A program made the translations under genes and the position numbers. A DNA stretch of 6,574 nt from contig JAOZRF010000158.1 in NCBI GenBank assembly GCA_029940245.1, positions 1 to 6,574 on the forward strand. The letters are read 5' to 3'. The notes beneath the pieces are model-generated. The model was not told the origin of the DNA. It did not search any database and saw nothing but the letters and a program-made list of their open reading frames with translations. The first letter of the stretch is position 1, and the number at the start of each line of letters is the position of its first letter. Of the stretch, positions 1-6,337 are shown in pieces. Source of the stretch: Desulfobacula sp. (lineage in GTDB: Bacteria > Desulfobacterota > Desulfobacteria > Desulfobacterales > Desulfobacteraceae).

Positions 1-22
1 ATCAATAAATCTATATCAAAAA

Positions 23-50
23 TGCAATAATGCAAGCCTGACCCCAGTCA
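23..50. repeat. Pair of adjacent mini-hairpins, possible edge of a dispersed repeat
   Basis: Two short inverted repeats lie side by side in non-coding DNA beyond the 3' end of the AsmA-family gene: TGCA(23-26)/TGCA(31-34) with a 4-nt gap, then TGAC(39-42)/GTCA(47-50) around CCCA. The motif TGGGGTCAGGCTTGCA read on the minus strand resembles sequences I associate with REP/IS200-like (Y1 transposase) repeats in environmental Proteobacteria. That link is from memory and is not shown by this window. No transposase gene is present, and the window starts too soon to show the rest of an element. The remainder of 1-77 has nothing I can name. Confidence 0.3.
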
Positions 51-77
51 AATCTACCAACTCCGAAAGTTGAGCTT

Positions 78-2081
78 TTAATTTGTGAAACCCGGCAATA
101 GACTCTTGATCTGCTTTGTCAGATCTTTCTTAACAGATTTTATTTTTTCTTTGGGGTTTTCTTTTGCGCCCAATACCTGCTGCTTTAATGCTTCTACATT
201 CGGCAGGCCCTGGCCACCGATCATGCCGGCAAGGTCAGGACGAATTTTAGGAGAAGCAAAAGAGCCTGTAATCAAAACCGGTACCATCAAACCCGATCTT
301 TGTTTTTCGTCTCCCTGGCCTTTCAGAGTGGCAACAAATTTGGGCTCCACCCTTAAATCAAGCAGCTCTTTTACAAGGTTAACATCTCCTTTTGCCATCA
401 CTCTTACCAAAGGAGACATCAGACTGGTTCCGTCTGTATTGACAAGACCTTTTTTTGCCGTAAACGGCATTCTCAATTCTGCAAAATCAGTCTTGGGTTT
501 TTCTTTTGTCTGTTCCCCTGCTCCCAGTTTGGCTGTGATATTTCGAACCATACCGGCAAGGTCAATACCGAGAATCGCACCATCATTAAACAAGAGCTCC
601 CCTTGTCCTGTCAATGTCTGCTTGATCATATCAGGAGTTTCCCCTGTCATGGAAAGTTCTGCCCTGATTTGCAGGGTTCCTTCAATCAATTCCTTTTGCA
701 GGGCATCTTTCATCAAAGGTCCTGCCTGAATACCCCTGGCATCAAGGGTAAATTTTGTCTGGGGAACATTTTTTTGAACATTCAATACAAGTTTTGATGC
801 CACACTTCCCTGGTAAAGATTCAAGGCCAACGGATCTATGGTGACAATGCCTTTTTTTGCCAGAACATGGACGTCAATATTTTCAACGACGACGTCATGG
901 GCCTTTAATTTGCCAACCCTAACCTTTCCATCCAGAACCAGTTTTCGCAAGGGCCCATAATCTGTTTTTTTTGAAGATGCGGTAGCACCTGCCCGGGTTG
1001 TTTCTTTTTTTTCTTCAGGTTCCGGCAGATACCGATCAAGGTCGATCTCATCCAATGTCAGATCAAACTTCAGATTGGGTTTTGAAAACTCTTTTGCTGA
1101 AGCTGAAAAGTTTAATTTTGAATCATCCAGCTGGATCTCCCCCTGGGACAGTAAAATACTGGCCGGGTTCCCTTTTAACCTTGTTTTCAAGGACAGCTTA
1201 TTCAATACGTCTGGATCTTTTGTCTGGATCGGAAAACTTTGATTCAGGACTGAAAAAAGTTTTCTGGGTGAAAAAGATGAGATAGCAAGCTCAAGATCAA
1301 AGGACTGGCTGTCCAGGGGATCAATAAGCTTGCCCTTTAATTTTATTTCCAGTTCGTCAAGCGCTTTTAAAACAACATCAACTGCCATGGTGCCTTTACC
1401 CGGTTCCTTTCCAATGGGGCCGACCGTTCCTTTAAAGGAAATTGGTTTTTTATCAATCATGGCAGCAAATACAATCCCAATCGGTTTTTCAAGGGTGATA
1501 TTTTCTAAATTCAAACTCAGGTCTGATATCTGTTTTTTAAGATTTGCAGTTTGATCCACATATATCATTTGCCCGTTTGTAATGGAAAATTTGTCTACCT
1601 GCAAACCTGCAATGGGCAGACCTTTTTCAGAAGAGGATTTTTCTGTCTTCTTTTCCACAACCGCTTTCTTATCTTGTTTCGCGCCAATCCCCTGCCAGTT
1701 GGCTCTGCCATTTTTTAATTTTTCCAGATAAATTACCGGGCCATCCAGAACAAATGTTTTCACTTCAATTCGCCTGGACAAAAGCGGCATAACCTTGATC
1801 CTGACCTCAAAATTCTTCACGGATACCATGTCTTTTTCATTGAAGCCGGCAGGATTCCCCAGATGAAGGTCTGTCAGTTTTACACCCACCCATGGAAAAA
1901 CAGACAGATCAATATCGTTACCCAGTGCAAAAGGCAAACCCGTCGCCTCTGCAACTTTTTCTTCAATTACCGGTTTATATTTCTGAACATCAACGAATTG
2001 AGGGATAATAACAATAGCAGCAATGATTAGGACTAAAAAAACACCGCCAATGATGAAAAACCACTTGAATATACTTTTCAT
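78..2081 (-). CDS. AsmA family protein, membrane-anchored envelope protein
   Basis: This is a 667-residue AsmA-family protein. The family is anchored in the inner membrane, projects into the periplasm, and is linked to outer-membrane assembly and lipid transport between membranes; this member's own role is unknown. One N-terminal transmembrane segment (about residues 7-27) is followed by the family's typical start: a tyrosine/proline-rich stretch (VQKYKPVIEEKV, 32-43), then GLPFALG and a hydrophobic FPWVGVKL strand (62-69). Two low-complexity, lysine-rich linkers (about 135-153 and 353-373) separate predicted beta-rich blocks. The C-terminal half has AsmA-like features: NLYQGSV (421-427), GQGELLFNDGAILGIDL (492-508) and VPVLITGSFASPKIRPDL (600-617). 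A basic tail (about 640-660) closes the protein. The ATG start at 2081 has a GGAG Shine-Dalgarno (2089-2092) 7 nt upstream. It is shorter than the large TamB/YhdP relatives and close in length to classical AsmA. No gene symbol is given because the AsmA paralogues cannot be told apart here. Confidence 0.9.
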   Translation of the reverse strand: MKSIFKWFFIIGGVFLVLIIAAIVIIPQFVDVQKYKPVIEEKVAEATGLPFALGNDIDLSVFPWVGVKLTDLHLGNPAGFNEKDMVSVKNFEVRIKVMPLLSRRIEVKTFVLDGPVIYLEKLKNGRANWQGIGAKQDKKAVVEKKTEKSSSEKGLPIAGLQVDKFSITNGQMIYVDQTANLKKQISDLSLNLENITLEKPIGIVFAAMIDKKPISFKGTVGPIGKEPGKGTMAVDVVLKALDELEIKLKGKLIDPLDSQSFDLELAISSFSPRKLFSVLNQSFPIQTKDPDVLNKLSLKTRLKGNPASILLSQGEIQLDDSKLNFSASAKEFSKPNLKFDLTLDEIDLDRYLPEPEEKKETTRAGATASSKKTDYGPLRKLVLDGKVRVGKLKAHDVVVENIDVHVLAKKGIVTIDPLALNLYQGSVASKLVLNVQKNVPQTKFTLDARGIQAGPLMKDALQKELIEGTLQIRAELSMTGETPDMIKQTLTGQGELLFNDGAILGIDLAGMVRNITAKLGAGEQTKEKPKTDFAELRMPFTAKKGLVNTDGTSLMSPLVRVMAKGDVNLVKELLDLRVEPKFVATLKGQGDEKQRSGLMVPVLITGSFASPKIRPDLAGMIGGQGLPNVEALKQQVLGAKENPKEKIKSVKKDLTKQIKSLLPGFTN

Positions 2082-2144
2082 GATATATCTCCAAAATATT
2101 ATGATTACCGGTTAGAAAGTTGCAACTATCCGAGATTGTTTCTT

Positions 2145-2202
2145 GTTTTAGGGTTTAAGTTTTAGGTTTTAAGTTAAATTCTAAATCCTAAAACTTAAAA
2201 CC
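2145..2202. repeat. AT-rich tandem repeat with inverted copy forming a long hairpin
   Basis: A 14-bp unit occurs twice in tandem, at 2145-2158 (GTTTTAGGGTTTAA) and 2159-2172 (GTTTTAGGTTTTAA), with one mismatch. The segment 2181-2202 is an inverted copy: 2151-2172 pairs with 2181-2202 at 19 of 22 positions around an 8-nt loop (2173-2180). It lies between the AsmA-family gene and the tpx terminator hairpin. The sequence is simple and could be a dispersed intergenic repeat, an extra transcription or mRNA-stability structure, or part of the AsmA-gene leader. Confidence 0.6.
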
Positions 2203-2203
2203 A

Positions 2204-2230
2204 TGCCTGAACGAGGTTTTCGTTCAGGCA
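2204..2230 (-). terminator. Hairpin terminator downstream of tpx
   Basis: A perfect 10-bp inverted repeat (TGCCTGAACG at 2204-2213, CGTTCAGGCA at 2221-2230) encloses a 7-nt loop and begins 4 nt beyond the tpx stop codon. On the minus strand the stem is followed by TGGTTTTAAGTTTTAGG, which is T-rich but interrupted. It probably ends the tpx transcript, though the imperfect U-tract leaves open partial termination or 3'-end stabilisation. Confidence 0.7.
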
Positions 2231-2234
2231 CTAA

Positions 2235-2732
2235 TTACACGGCTGAAAGCGCCGCAGTATAGTCAGGTTCATGGGTGATATCATCCACAAGCTCGGCATA
2301 TAAAACAATGTTGTTCTCATCAAGGACAATAACTGCTCTTGCAGTCAAACCCCTTAAAGGGCCATCTTCAATTAAAAGACCATAAGCCTTTGCAAAATCA
2401 GGTTTTCTAAACAAAGAACCCGTGAGCACATTCTTAATACCCTCTGCAGCACAGAAGCGCTTAAATGCAAAGGGCAGATCAAAAGAAAGGCAGATCACCT
2501 GTGTATTCTCAAGTTCTGATGCTTTTTGATTAAATGTTCTGACAGATGTTGCGCAAACATCTGTATCAATACTGGGGAAAATATTTAAAATTTTTCGTTT
2601 CCCTGGAAAGTCATCCAGGGAAAACTCTGATAAATCCTGTTTGACTGCTATAAAATTTTTTACACTTTTTTCTTTACCTGGAAAGTCACCTGCCAGCTGT
2701 ACATTATTTCCTGCTAATTTTGTCGTGGCCAT
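2235..2732 (-). CDS. tpx: Thiol peroxidase (Tpx), atypical 2-Cys peroxiredoxin
   Basis: This 165-residue peroxiredoxin of the Tpx subfamily reduces H2O2 and organic hydroperoxides, using thioredoxin as electron donor in characterised homologues. The peroxidatic cysteine is Cys60 in PSIDTDVC (53-60), which matches the PxxxTxxC signature with Pro53 and Thr57. The resolving cysteine is Cys94 in DLPFAFKRFC (85-94). Cys81, at the position of the third cysteine of E. coli Tpx, is also present. The active-site arginine is probably Arg132 in GLTARAVIVLD (128-138). Length and layout match full-length Tpx and there is no signal peptide, so it should be cytoplasmic. The ATG at 2732 has a strong Shine-Dalgarno (AGGAGA, 2739-2744) 6 nt upstream. 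It lies 98 nt downstream of tex on the same strand and is followed by a hairpin terminator. In an anaerobe it would be part of oxygen and peroxide defence. Confidence 0.97.
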   Translation of the reverse strand: MATTKLAGNNVQLAGDFPGKEKSVKNFIAVKQDLSEFSLDDFPGKRKILNIFPSIDTDVCATSVRTFNQKASELENTQVICLSFDLPFAFKRFCAAEGIKNVLTGSLFRKPDFAKAYGLLIEDGPLRGLTARAVIVLDENNIVLYAELVDDITHEPDYTAALSAV

Positions 2733-2770
2733 TTGATATCTCCTTTTTTATAAAAACCACTTGGAAATAA

Positions 2771-2796
2771 CACTCATTTTCAATCCCACTCATTTT
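2771..2796. promoter_or_regulatory. Direct repeat upstream of tpx, candidate regulator site
   Basis: The 10-mer CACTCATTTT occurs exactly twice, at 2771-2780 and 2787-2796, with a 16-bp pitch, in the 98-bp gap between tex and tpx. A weaker third similarity (CTCATTG) follows at 2804-2810. On the coding (minus) strand the units read AAAATGAGTG and sit about 40-65 bp before the tpx start codon. That placement suits a binding site for a regulator or an extended promoter. I could not place a convincing -35/-10 pair here, so the function is inference. Confidence 0.35.
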
Positions 2797-2830
2797 GTCT
2801 TGTCTCATTGTAATGGTTTGATCAGATTTT

Positions 2831-4969
2831 TCAAGATGCACCTTGCTTTTCCTTCATGGAAAGAGAAATCCTTTTTCTTTTTACATCCACTTCCAGGATA
2901 GTTACCATTACCGCCTGCCGGACGGTGAGAATTCCATTGGGATCTTTTACAAACCGATCTGCCATCTGACTGATATGAACAAGACCGTCCTGATGGACAC
3001 CAATATCCACAAAAGCACCAAAAGCAGTAACATTTGTCACAATACCCGGTACTTTTATCCCGGGTACAAGATCTTTTATATCATGGATGGTATCATCAAA
3101 AGAAAAGAGTTGAAACTCTTTTCTGGGGTCACGGCCAGGGCTTGCCAGTTCTTTTACGATATCTTTAAGTGTCGGTATACCAATGGTGCCGGTAAGATAA
3201 CGGCTCAGTTGAATCTTTTTTATCTCAAGGCTGTTCATCACAAAATTCTCAATGTCAAACCCGGCATCCGTTGCCATTTTTTCAGCGATTTGATAGGATT
3301 CAGGATGGATACCGCTTCGATCCAGCGAATTTTTTGCATTATGAATTCTTAAAAAGCCTGCTGCCTGCTCAAATGCCTTGGGCCCCAATCTTGGCACCTT
3401 TAAAAAATCTTTTCTTGATCTGAAAGGACCGTTTTCATTGCGAAATAAAACCATATTGGCAGCAATGGTATCATTTAAGCCAGATACCCGGCAAAGCAAT
3501 TCCCTGCTGGCAGTATTGGCCTCAACCCCGACCTGATTCACACAGGATACCACCACATCATCCAGGGATTTTTTCAATAATTTTTGATCCACATCATGCT
3601 GATACTGGCCGACACCAATGGATTTCGGATCCAGTTTAACAAGCTCGGCCAAAGGGTCCAAAAGCCGCCTGCCAATGGAAACAGCACCCCTGACCGTGAT
3701 ATCGTGATCAGGGAATTCTTCCCTGGCAAGTTTTGATGCCGAATAAATAGAAGCCCCGCTCTCATCTGCCATGACGATATGAATATGGTTATCCAGGCCA
3801 AGTTTCCTTACAAAAGCCTCCGTTTCCCGTCCTGCTGTTCCATTACCAATGGCAATGGCCTCAATTACGTATGTTTTCACAAGATTTAATATGATTTTTT
3901 TGGCTTGTTCATCATTGCTGTGATGGGGAAAAATAAGATCATGGTGCAAAAGTTGTCCCTGGGCATCAAGGCAGACCACCTTGCATCCTGTTCTAAACCC
4001 GGGATCTATGGCAAGAATTTTTTTCTGACCCAGGGGGGCAGACAGCAAAAGTTCCTTTAAATTTGCCGCAAAAACATTGATGGCAGTTTCATCTGCCTCT
4101 GCTTTTAATTGATTCGTATATTCTTTTTCAATGGATTTGGATAACAGCCTTTTATAACTGTCTTTTATGGCTATGATGACTTCCTGTGCCGAGCTGGATT
4201 GATTTTTGATATACTTTCTTTCAATAAGATCTCGCGCTCTTTGTTCATCCGGCAATACATGCACTGAAAGAATAGACTCTTTTTGTCCCCTGAACATGGC
4301 CAGGATCCTGTGTGAAGGCGCCTTGCAGGCAATTTCCATCCAGTCAAAATAATCCTTGAATTTTATGCCCTCCTCTTGTTTTCCCTTTTTTACCATGGAT
4401 CGGATTTGCCCGCTATTTAAAAACAACTCCCTGATACCGGCTCTGATCTGCACATCTTCATTGATAATTTCCGCAACAATATCCCTGGCACCGGCTAGGG
4501 CATCTTCAACAGATTCAATCTTTTTTTCCGATGAAATATATTTTTTAGCTTCAATCAGAGGATCCTGATTCGATTGATTCAAAAGAAAGCGAGCAAGCGG
4601 TTCCAGACCTTTTTCTCTTGCCATTTGTGCCCGGGTTGTTTTCTTGGGTCGATATTTTTCATAATAATCCTCAAGATCAGTCATTGAAACGGCATTTTGG
4701 ATATCTGTCAACAGTCTTTGGGTTAAAAGGTCACGTCCCTTTAAAGACTTAAGTATCGCCTCTTTTCGATCATTGAGCGCATTCAATTGTTCTATCCGGT
4801 CTCGAATAGCAGCAATGGCGACTTCATCCAGAGATCCGGTCTTTTCTTTTCGATACCGGGCAATAAAAGGGATGGTGGCGCCCTGTTCCAGCAATTTTGC
4901 AACGGCCAAAATCTGTGAATTACTTAACTTCATTTCTCTGCTGATAATATTGATCATTTCCATGAACAC
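2831..4969 (-). CDS. tex: Tex-family RNA-binding transcription accessory protein
   Basis: This 712-residue Tex/YhgF-family protein is a nucleic-acid-binding factor related to eukaryotic Spt6. It is thought to act on transcription and RNA turnover in the cytoplasm. All expected parts are visible. The Tex N-terminal domain carries ATIPFIARYRKEKTG (31-45) and DLEDYYEKYRPKKTTRAQMA (98-117). A YqgF/RNase H-like fold begins at ILAIDPGFRTGCK (318-330) with Asp322 and continues through IAIGNGTAGRETE (372-384). The conserved block ADESGASIYSAS (401-412) to GVGQYQHDV (452-460) precedes helix-hairpin-helix segments (about 475-550). A C-terminal S1 RNA-binding domain (about 636-706) contains TAFGAFVDIGVHQDGLVHIS (648-667). 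It ends soon after the S1 domain, lacking the C-terminal tail of longer relatives. The start used is GTG at 4969, with AAGGG-like bases (4980-4984) about 10 nt upstream; in-frame ATGs at 4963 and 4957 are alternatives with poorer ribosome-site spacing. It follows mntP by 28 nt, so cotranscription is likely. Confidence 0.96.
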   Translation of the reverse strand: MFMEMINIISREMKLSNSQILAVAKLLEQGATIPFIARYRKEKTGSLDEVAIAAIRDRIEQLNALNDRKEAILKSLKGRDLLTQRLLTDIQNAVSMTDLEDYYEKYRPKKTTRAQMAREKGLEPLARFLLNQSNQDPLIEAKKYISSEKKIESVEDALAGARDIVAEIINEDVQIRAGIRELFLNSGQIRSMVKKGKQEEGIKFKDYFDWMEIACKAPSHRILAMFRGQKESILSVHVLPDEQRARDLIERKYIKNQSSSAQEVIIAIKDSYKRLLSKSIEKEYTNQLKAEADETAINVFAANLKELLLSAPLGQKKILAIDPGFRTGCKVVCLDAQGQLLHHDLIFPHHSNDEQAKKIILNLVKTYVIEAIAIGNGTAGRETEAFVRKLGLDNHIHIVMADESGASIYSASKLAREEFPDHDITVRGAVSIGRRLLDPLAELVKLDPKSIGVGQYQHDVDQKLLKKSLDDVVVSCVNQVGVEANTASRELLCRVSGLNDTIAANMVLFRNENGPFRSRKDFLKVPRLGPKAFEQAAGFLRIHNAKNSLDRSGIHPESYQIAEKMATDAGFDIENFVMNSLEIKKIQLSRYLTGTIGIPTLKDIVKELASPGRDPRKEFQLFSFDDTIHDIKDLVPGIKVPGIVTNVTAFGAFVDIGVHQDGLVHISQMADRFVKDPNGILTVRQAVMVTILEVDVKRKRISLSMKEKQGAS

Positions 4970-4997
4970 ACTAAATAAACCCTTTTATTTTTTATTT

Positions 4998-5558
4998 TCA
5001 TACAGCCAAATGGGAAAAAAGTATCCGGGAGCCAATCAGGATCAGAATAAAACCTCCGAAAATTTCCATTCTTTTTCCAAACATCAACCCCAGTTTTGTG
5101 CCGATCTTAATGGCAGCAAGTGACATGCCTGCTGTGATCACACCAATCATGATACTCGGATACCAGATGTTTATATCCAGCATGGCAAGGCTTAAGCCCA
5201 CTGCCAGGGCATCAATACTTGTGGCCACACTGAGCATAACCATTGTCATCCCTTTGGAGGGATCTTTTTGGGGTATGGCAGAGGACTTATCCATGCCTTC
5301 CCGGATCATTCTGATACCTACAAAGGCCAGAAGGAAAAAAGCGATCCAGTGATCAAAGGCTTTAAAATGAGATACAAACCGGATCCCCAGAATCCAGCCC
5401 AGAACCGGCATTAAAAACTGAAACAGACCAAAATGAAAAGACAATCGGAATTTGGCCCTGGCATCCTTTGCAAATCCCGCGGCAGCCGCTGCAAGAGAAA
5501 CAGCCGATGCATCCATGGCAAGCCCTATTGCAATAATAATAATTTCAAATATTGTCAT
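4998..5558 (-). CDS. mntP: MntP-type manganese efflux pump
   Basis: This 186-residue integral inner-membrane protein belongs to the MntP (formerly YebN) family, which exports Mn2+ and protects against manganese overload. Six hydrophobic helices are visible, at about residues 3-29, 37-60, 68-86, 104-127, 132-155 and 165-183. The two-repeat architecture is clear. The first repeat has GLAMDASAVSLA (12-23) with Asp16, and the second has SIDALAVGLSLA (114-125) with Asp116. These membrane-embedded aspartates are the expected metal-site residues. A charged loop (about 86-103) separates the halves. The length is usual for the family. The ATG at 5558 has only a weak purine-rich ribosome site (AAAGAAAA). 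The gene is divergent from the ferritin-like gene and leads the probable mntP-tex unit. I saw no yybP-ykoY manganese riboswitch in the leader, so control may be by a protein; see the dyad at 5610-5627. Confidence 0.95.
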   Translation of the reverse strand: MTIFEIIIIAIGLAMDASAVSLAAAAAGFAKDARAKFRLSFHFGLFQFLMPVLGWILGIRFVSHFKAFDHWIAFFLLAFVGIRMIREGMDKSSAIPQKDPSKGMTMVMLSVATSIDALAVGLSLAMLDINIWYPSIMIGVITAGMSLAAIKIGTKLGLMFGKRMEIFGGFILILIGSRILFSHLAV

Positions 5559-5609
5559 GTATTTTTCTTTATTTATCCGGTCAAATACTGCAACTTATAA
5601 AAAAAAACC

Positions 5610-5627
5610 TTAGAAAGCAAATTCTAA
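5610..5627. promoter_or_regulatory. Perfect dyad TTAGAA-N6-TTCTAA upstream of mntP
   Basis: TTAGAA (5610-5615) and TTCTAA (5622-5627) form a perfect 6-bp inverted repeat with a 6-nt centre, 52-69 bp upstream of the mntP start codon. On the minus strand a possible -10 (TATAAG, 5594-5599) lies just downstream, after a run of nine T, which would put the dyad over the -35 region. The symmetry and position suit an operator for a dimeric regulator. The cognate regulator is not known from this window. Confidence 0.35.
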
Positions 5628-5662
5628 ACCATCTTGCATAGCTGTTTTAACCTGTGAAATTA

Positions 5663-5676
5663 TTGATTAAGATCAT
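5663..5676 (+). promoter_or_regulatory. FNR/CRP-family-like binding box upstream of the ferritin-like gene
   Basis: TTGAT-TAAG-ATCAT matches the FNR consensus TTGAT-N4-ATCAA at nine of ten defined positions. It is centred at 5669.5, about 51 bp upstream of the start site predicted from the candidate promoter at 5686-5714. Anaerobes use several CRP/FNR-type regulators of redox and nitrosative stress, so such a box before a diiron-protein gene makes sense. Which family member binds, and whether it activates or represses, cannot be told. Confidence 0.45.
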
Positions 5677-5685
5677 TTGTCCTGC

Positions 5686-5714
5686 TTGATATTCCATTTA
5701 ACATCATGTAACCT
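5686..5714 (+). promoter_or_regulatory. Candidate sigma-70 promoter of the ferritin-like gene
   Basis: A -35-like TTGATA (5686-5691) and a -10-like TAACCT (5709-5714) are separated by exactly 17 bp. Transcription would start near 5721, leaving a leader of about 36 nt that includes the AGGAG ribosome site at 5745-5749. The -10 matches the consensus at only three positions, so the call is tentative. Confidence 0.4.
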
Positions 5715-5756
5715 TGTTCTCATTATTCAACCCTTAAAAAAAACAGGAGTATGAAC

Positions 5757-6260
5757 ATGGATAAATCAAAACCATTAACCATATTAAAAAATGCATTTCT
5801 CATGGAAAAAAAGGGCAGAAGCCTTTATGAGAAAGCCATGGACCATGCAAAATATGATTCAGTCAAGGCCTTTTTCAAGGACCTTGTTAATGATGAACAG
5901 GAACACATAAATATCCTTGAACAACAATTTAAAGCCTATATAAAAGACGGTAAATTCCTGGCTCGCGGCTATCAATTTGACGACAAAGCAGTAAAGGCAC
6001 CGGATATTCTTGATGAAACCCTAAAAGATAAAATCAATGCTGCAAGCTTTGAGGCCACGGTCATTACCGCATCCATAAATTTTGAAGAAAAAGCCGTAAC
6101 CATGTATGCCCTGAGGGCCAAAGAAGCCTCAGATCCGGAAGAAAAGAAAATGTACAACTGGCTTTCTGTCTGGGAAAAAACCCATTTGGAAAAACTGATG
6201 GCCCTTGAAGCCTCTTTAATGGAAAACATCTGGCAAGACAATAACTTCTGGCCGTTTTAA
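5757..6260 (+). CDS. Ferritin-like (rubrerythrin-type) diiron protein
   Basis: This 167-residue all-helical protein belongs to the ferritin-like/rubrerythrin superfamily, whose members bind two irons in a four-helix bundle and serve in peroxide reduction, iron handling or redox sensing. The diiron ligands can be placed as Glu17 in helix A (LMEKKGRSLYEKA), Glu47 and His50 in helix B (DEQEHINIL), Glu110 or Glu111 in helix C (FEEKAVTMYALRA), and Glu140 and His143 in helix D (WEKTHLEKL). It has no cysteines, so it lacks the rubredoxin-like FeS4 domain of classical rubrerythrin and must take electrons from a partner, or act differently. It ends in an aromatic tail, NIWQDNNFWPF. There is no signal peptide, so it should be cytoplasmic. 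The start is set by AGGAG (5745-5749), which lies 7 nt before the ATG at 5757; the ATG at 5751 is only 1 nt from it. The gene is transcribed divergently from mntP and appears to be monocistronic. Confidence 0.9.
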   Translation: MDKSKPLTILKNAFLMEKKGRSLYEKAMDHAKYDSVKAFFKDLVNDEQEHINILEQQFKAYIKDGKFLARGYQFDDKAVKAPDILDETLKDKINAASFEATVITASINFEEKAVTMYALRAKEASDPEEKKMYNWLSVWEKTHLEKLMALEASLMENIWQDNNFWPF

Positions 6261-6267
6261 ATTTGCT

Positions 6268-6306
6268 TTTGAACCTTTGCCATTTCTATTATTGGCAAGG
6301 GTCAAA
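6268..6306 (+). terminator. Hairpin downstream of the ferritin-like gene, probable terminator
   Basis: Beginning 8 nt after the stop codon, 6273-6282 pairs with 6293-6302 (10 bp, one G-T wobble) around a 10-nt loop. After a one-base bulge at 6272, 6268-6271 pairs with 6303-6306. The following bases are T-rich (GGTTTGTTGGTTCTAATTTTT) but not a clean U-run. The stem length and position support a transcript end for the ferritin-like gene. Confidence 0.55.
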
Positions 6307-6325
6307 CGGTTTGTTGGTTCTAATT

Positions 6326-6337
6326 TTTGTAAACAAA
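6326..6337. promoter_or_regulatory. TTTGT-AA-ACAAA dyad upstream of the GntR-family gene
   Basis: TTTGT (6326-6330) and ACAAA (6333-6337) form a perfect short palindrome with a 2-nt centre in AT-rich DNA, about 125 bp upstream of the regulator start. GntR-family operators often have the form of GT...AC palindromes, and many such regulators control themselves. The site is a candidate only, because short AT-rich palindromes also arise by chance. No convincing -35/-10 pair was placed in 6307-6462. Confidence 0.25.

Noticed and set aside
58..72. Hairpin CAACT/AGTTG just beyond the AsmA-family stop codon as a terminator
   Set aside because: The stem is only 5 bp, and on the minus strand no T-run follows. 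The short T-run is on the opposite side and would suit a plus-strand gene that is not seen.
85..1554. Plus-strand open frames opposite the AsmA-family gene (85-729, 603-797, 998-1285, 1330-1554)
   Set aside because: They have low-complexity Ser/Phe-rich translations, no family resemblance and no ribosome sites. They are antisense shadows of the long minus-strand gene.
2096..2125. TTGCAA / TAATAT (18-bp spacer) as the promoter of the AsmA-family gene on the minus strand
   Set aside because: Transcription would begin at or inside the ribosome-binding site (2089-2092), leaving no usable leader. It is most likely chance in AT-rich DNA.
2843..3352. Plus-strand 169-codon open frame inside tex
   Set aside because: It is antisense to the conserved S1 and helix-hairpin-helix coding region and resembles no protein family. 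It is a shadow frame.
5559..5660. yybP-ykoY manganese riboswitch in the mntP leader
   Set aside because: I looked for the conserved core and a following terminator or sequestrator hairpin on the minus strand and saw neither. The leader from the likely -10 would be only about 30 nt.
5751..5756. ATG at 5751 as the start of the ferritin-like protein
   Set aside because: It lies 1 nt after the AGGAG ribosome site. The ATG at 5757 has the normal 7-nt spacing and is the better start.
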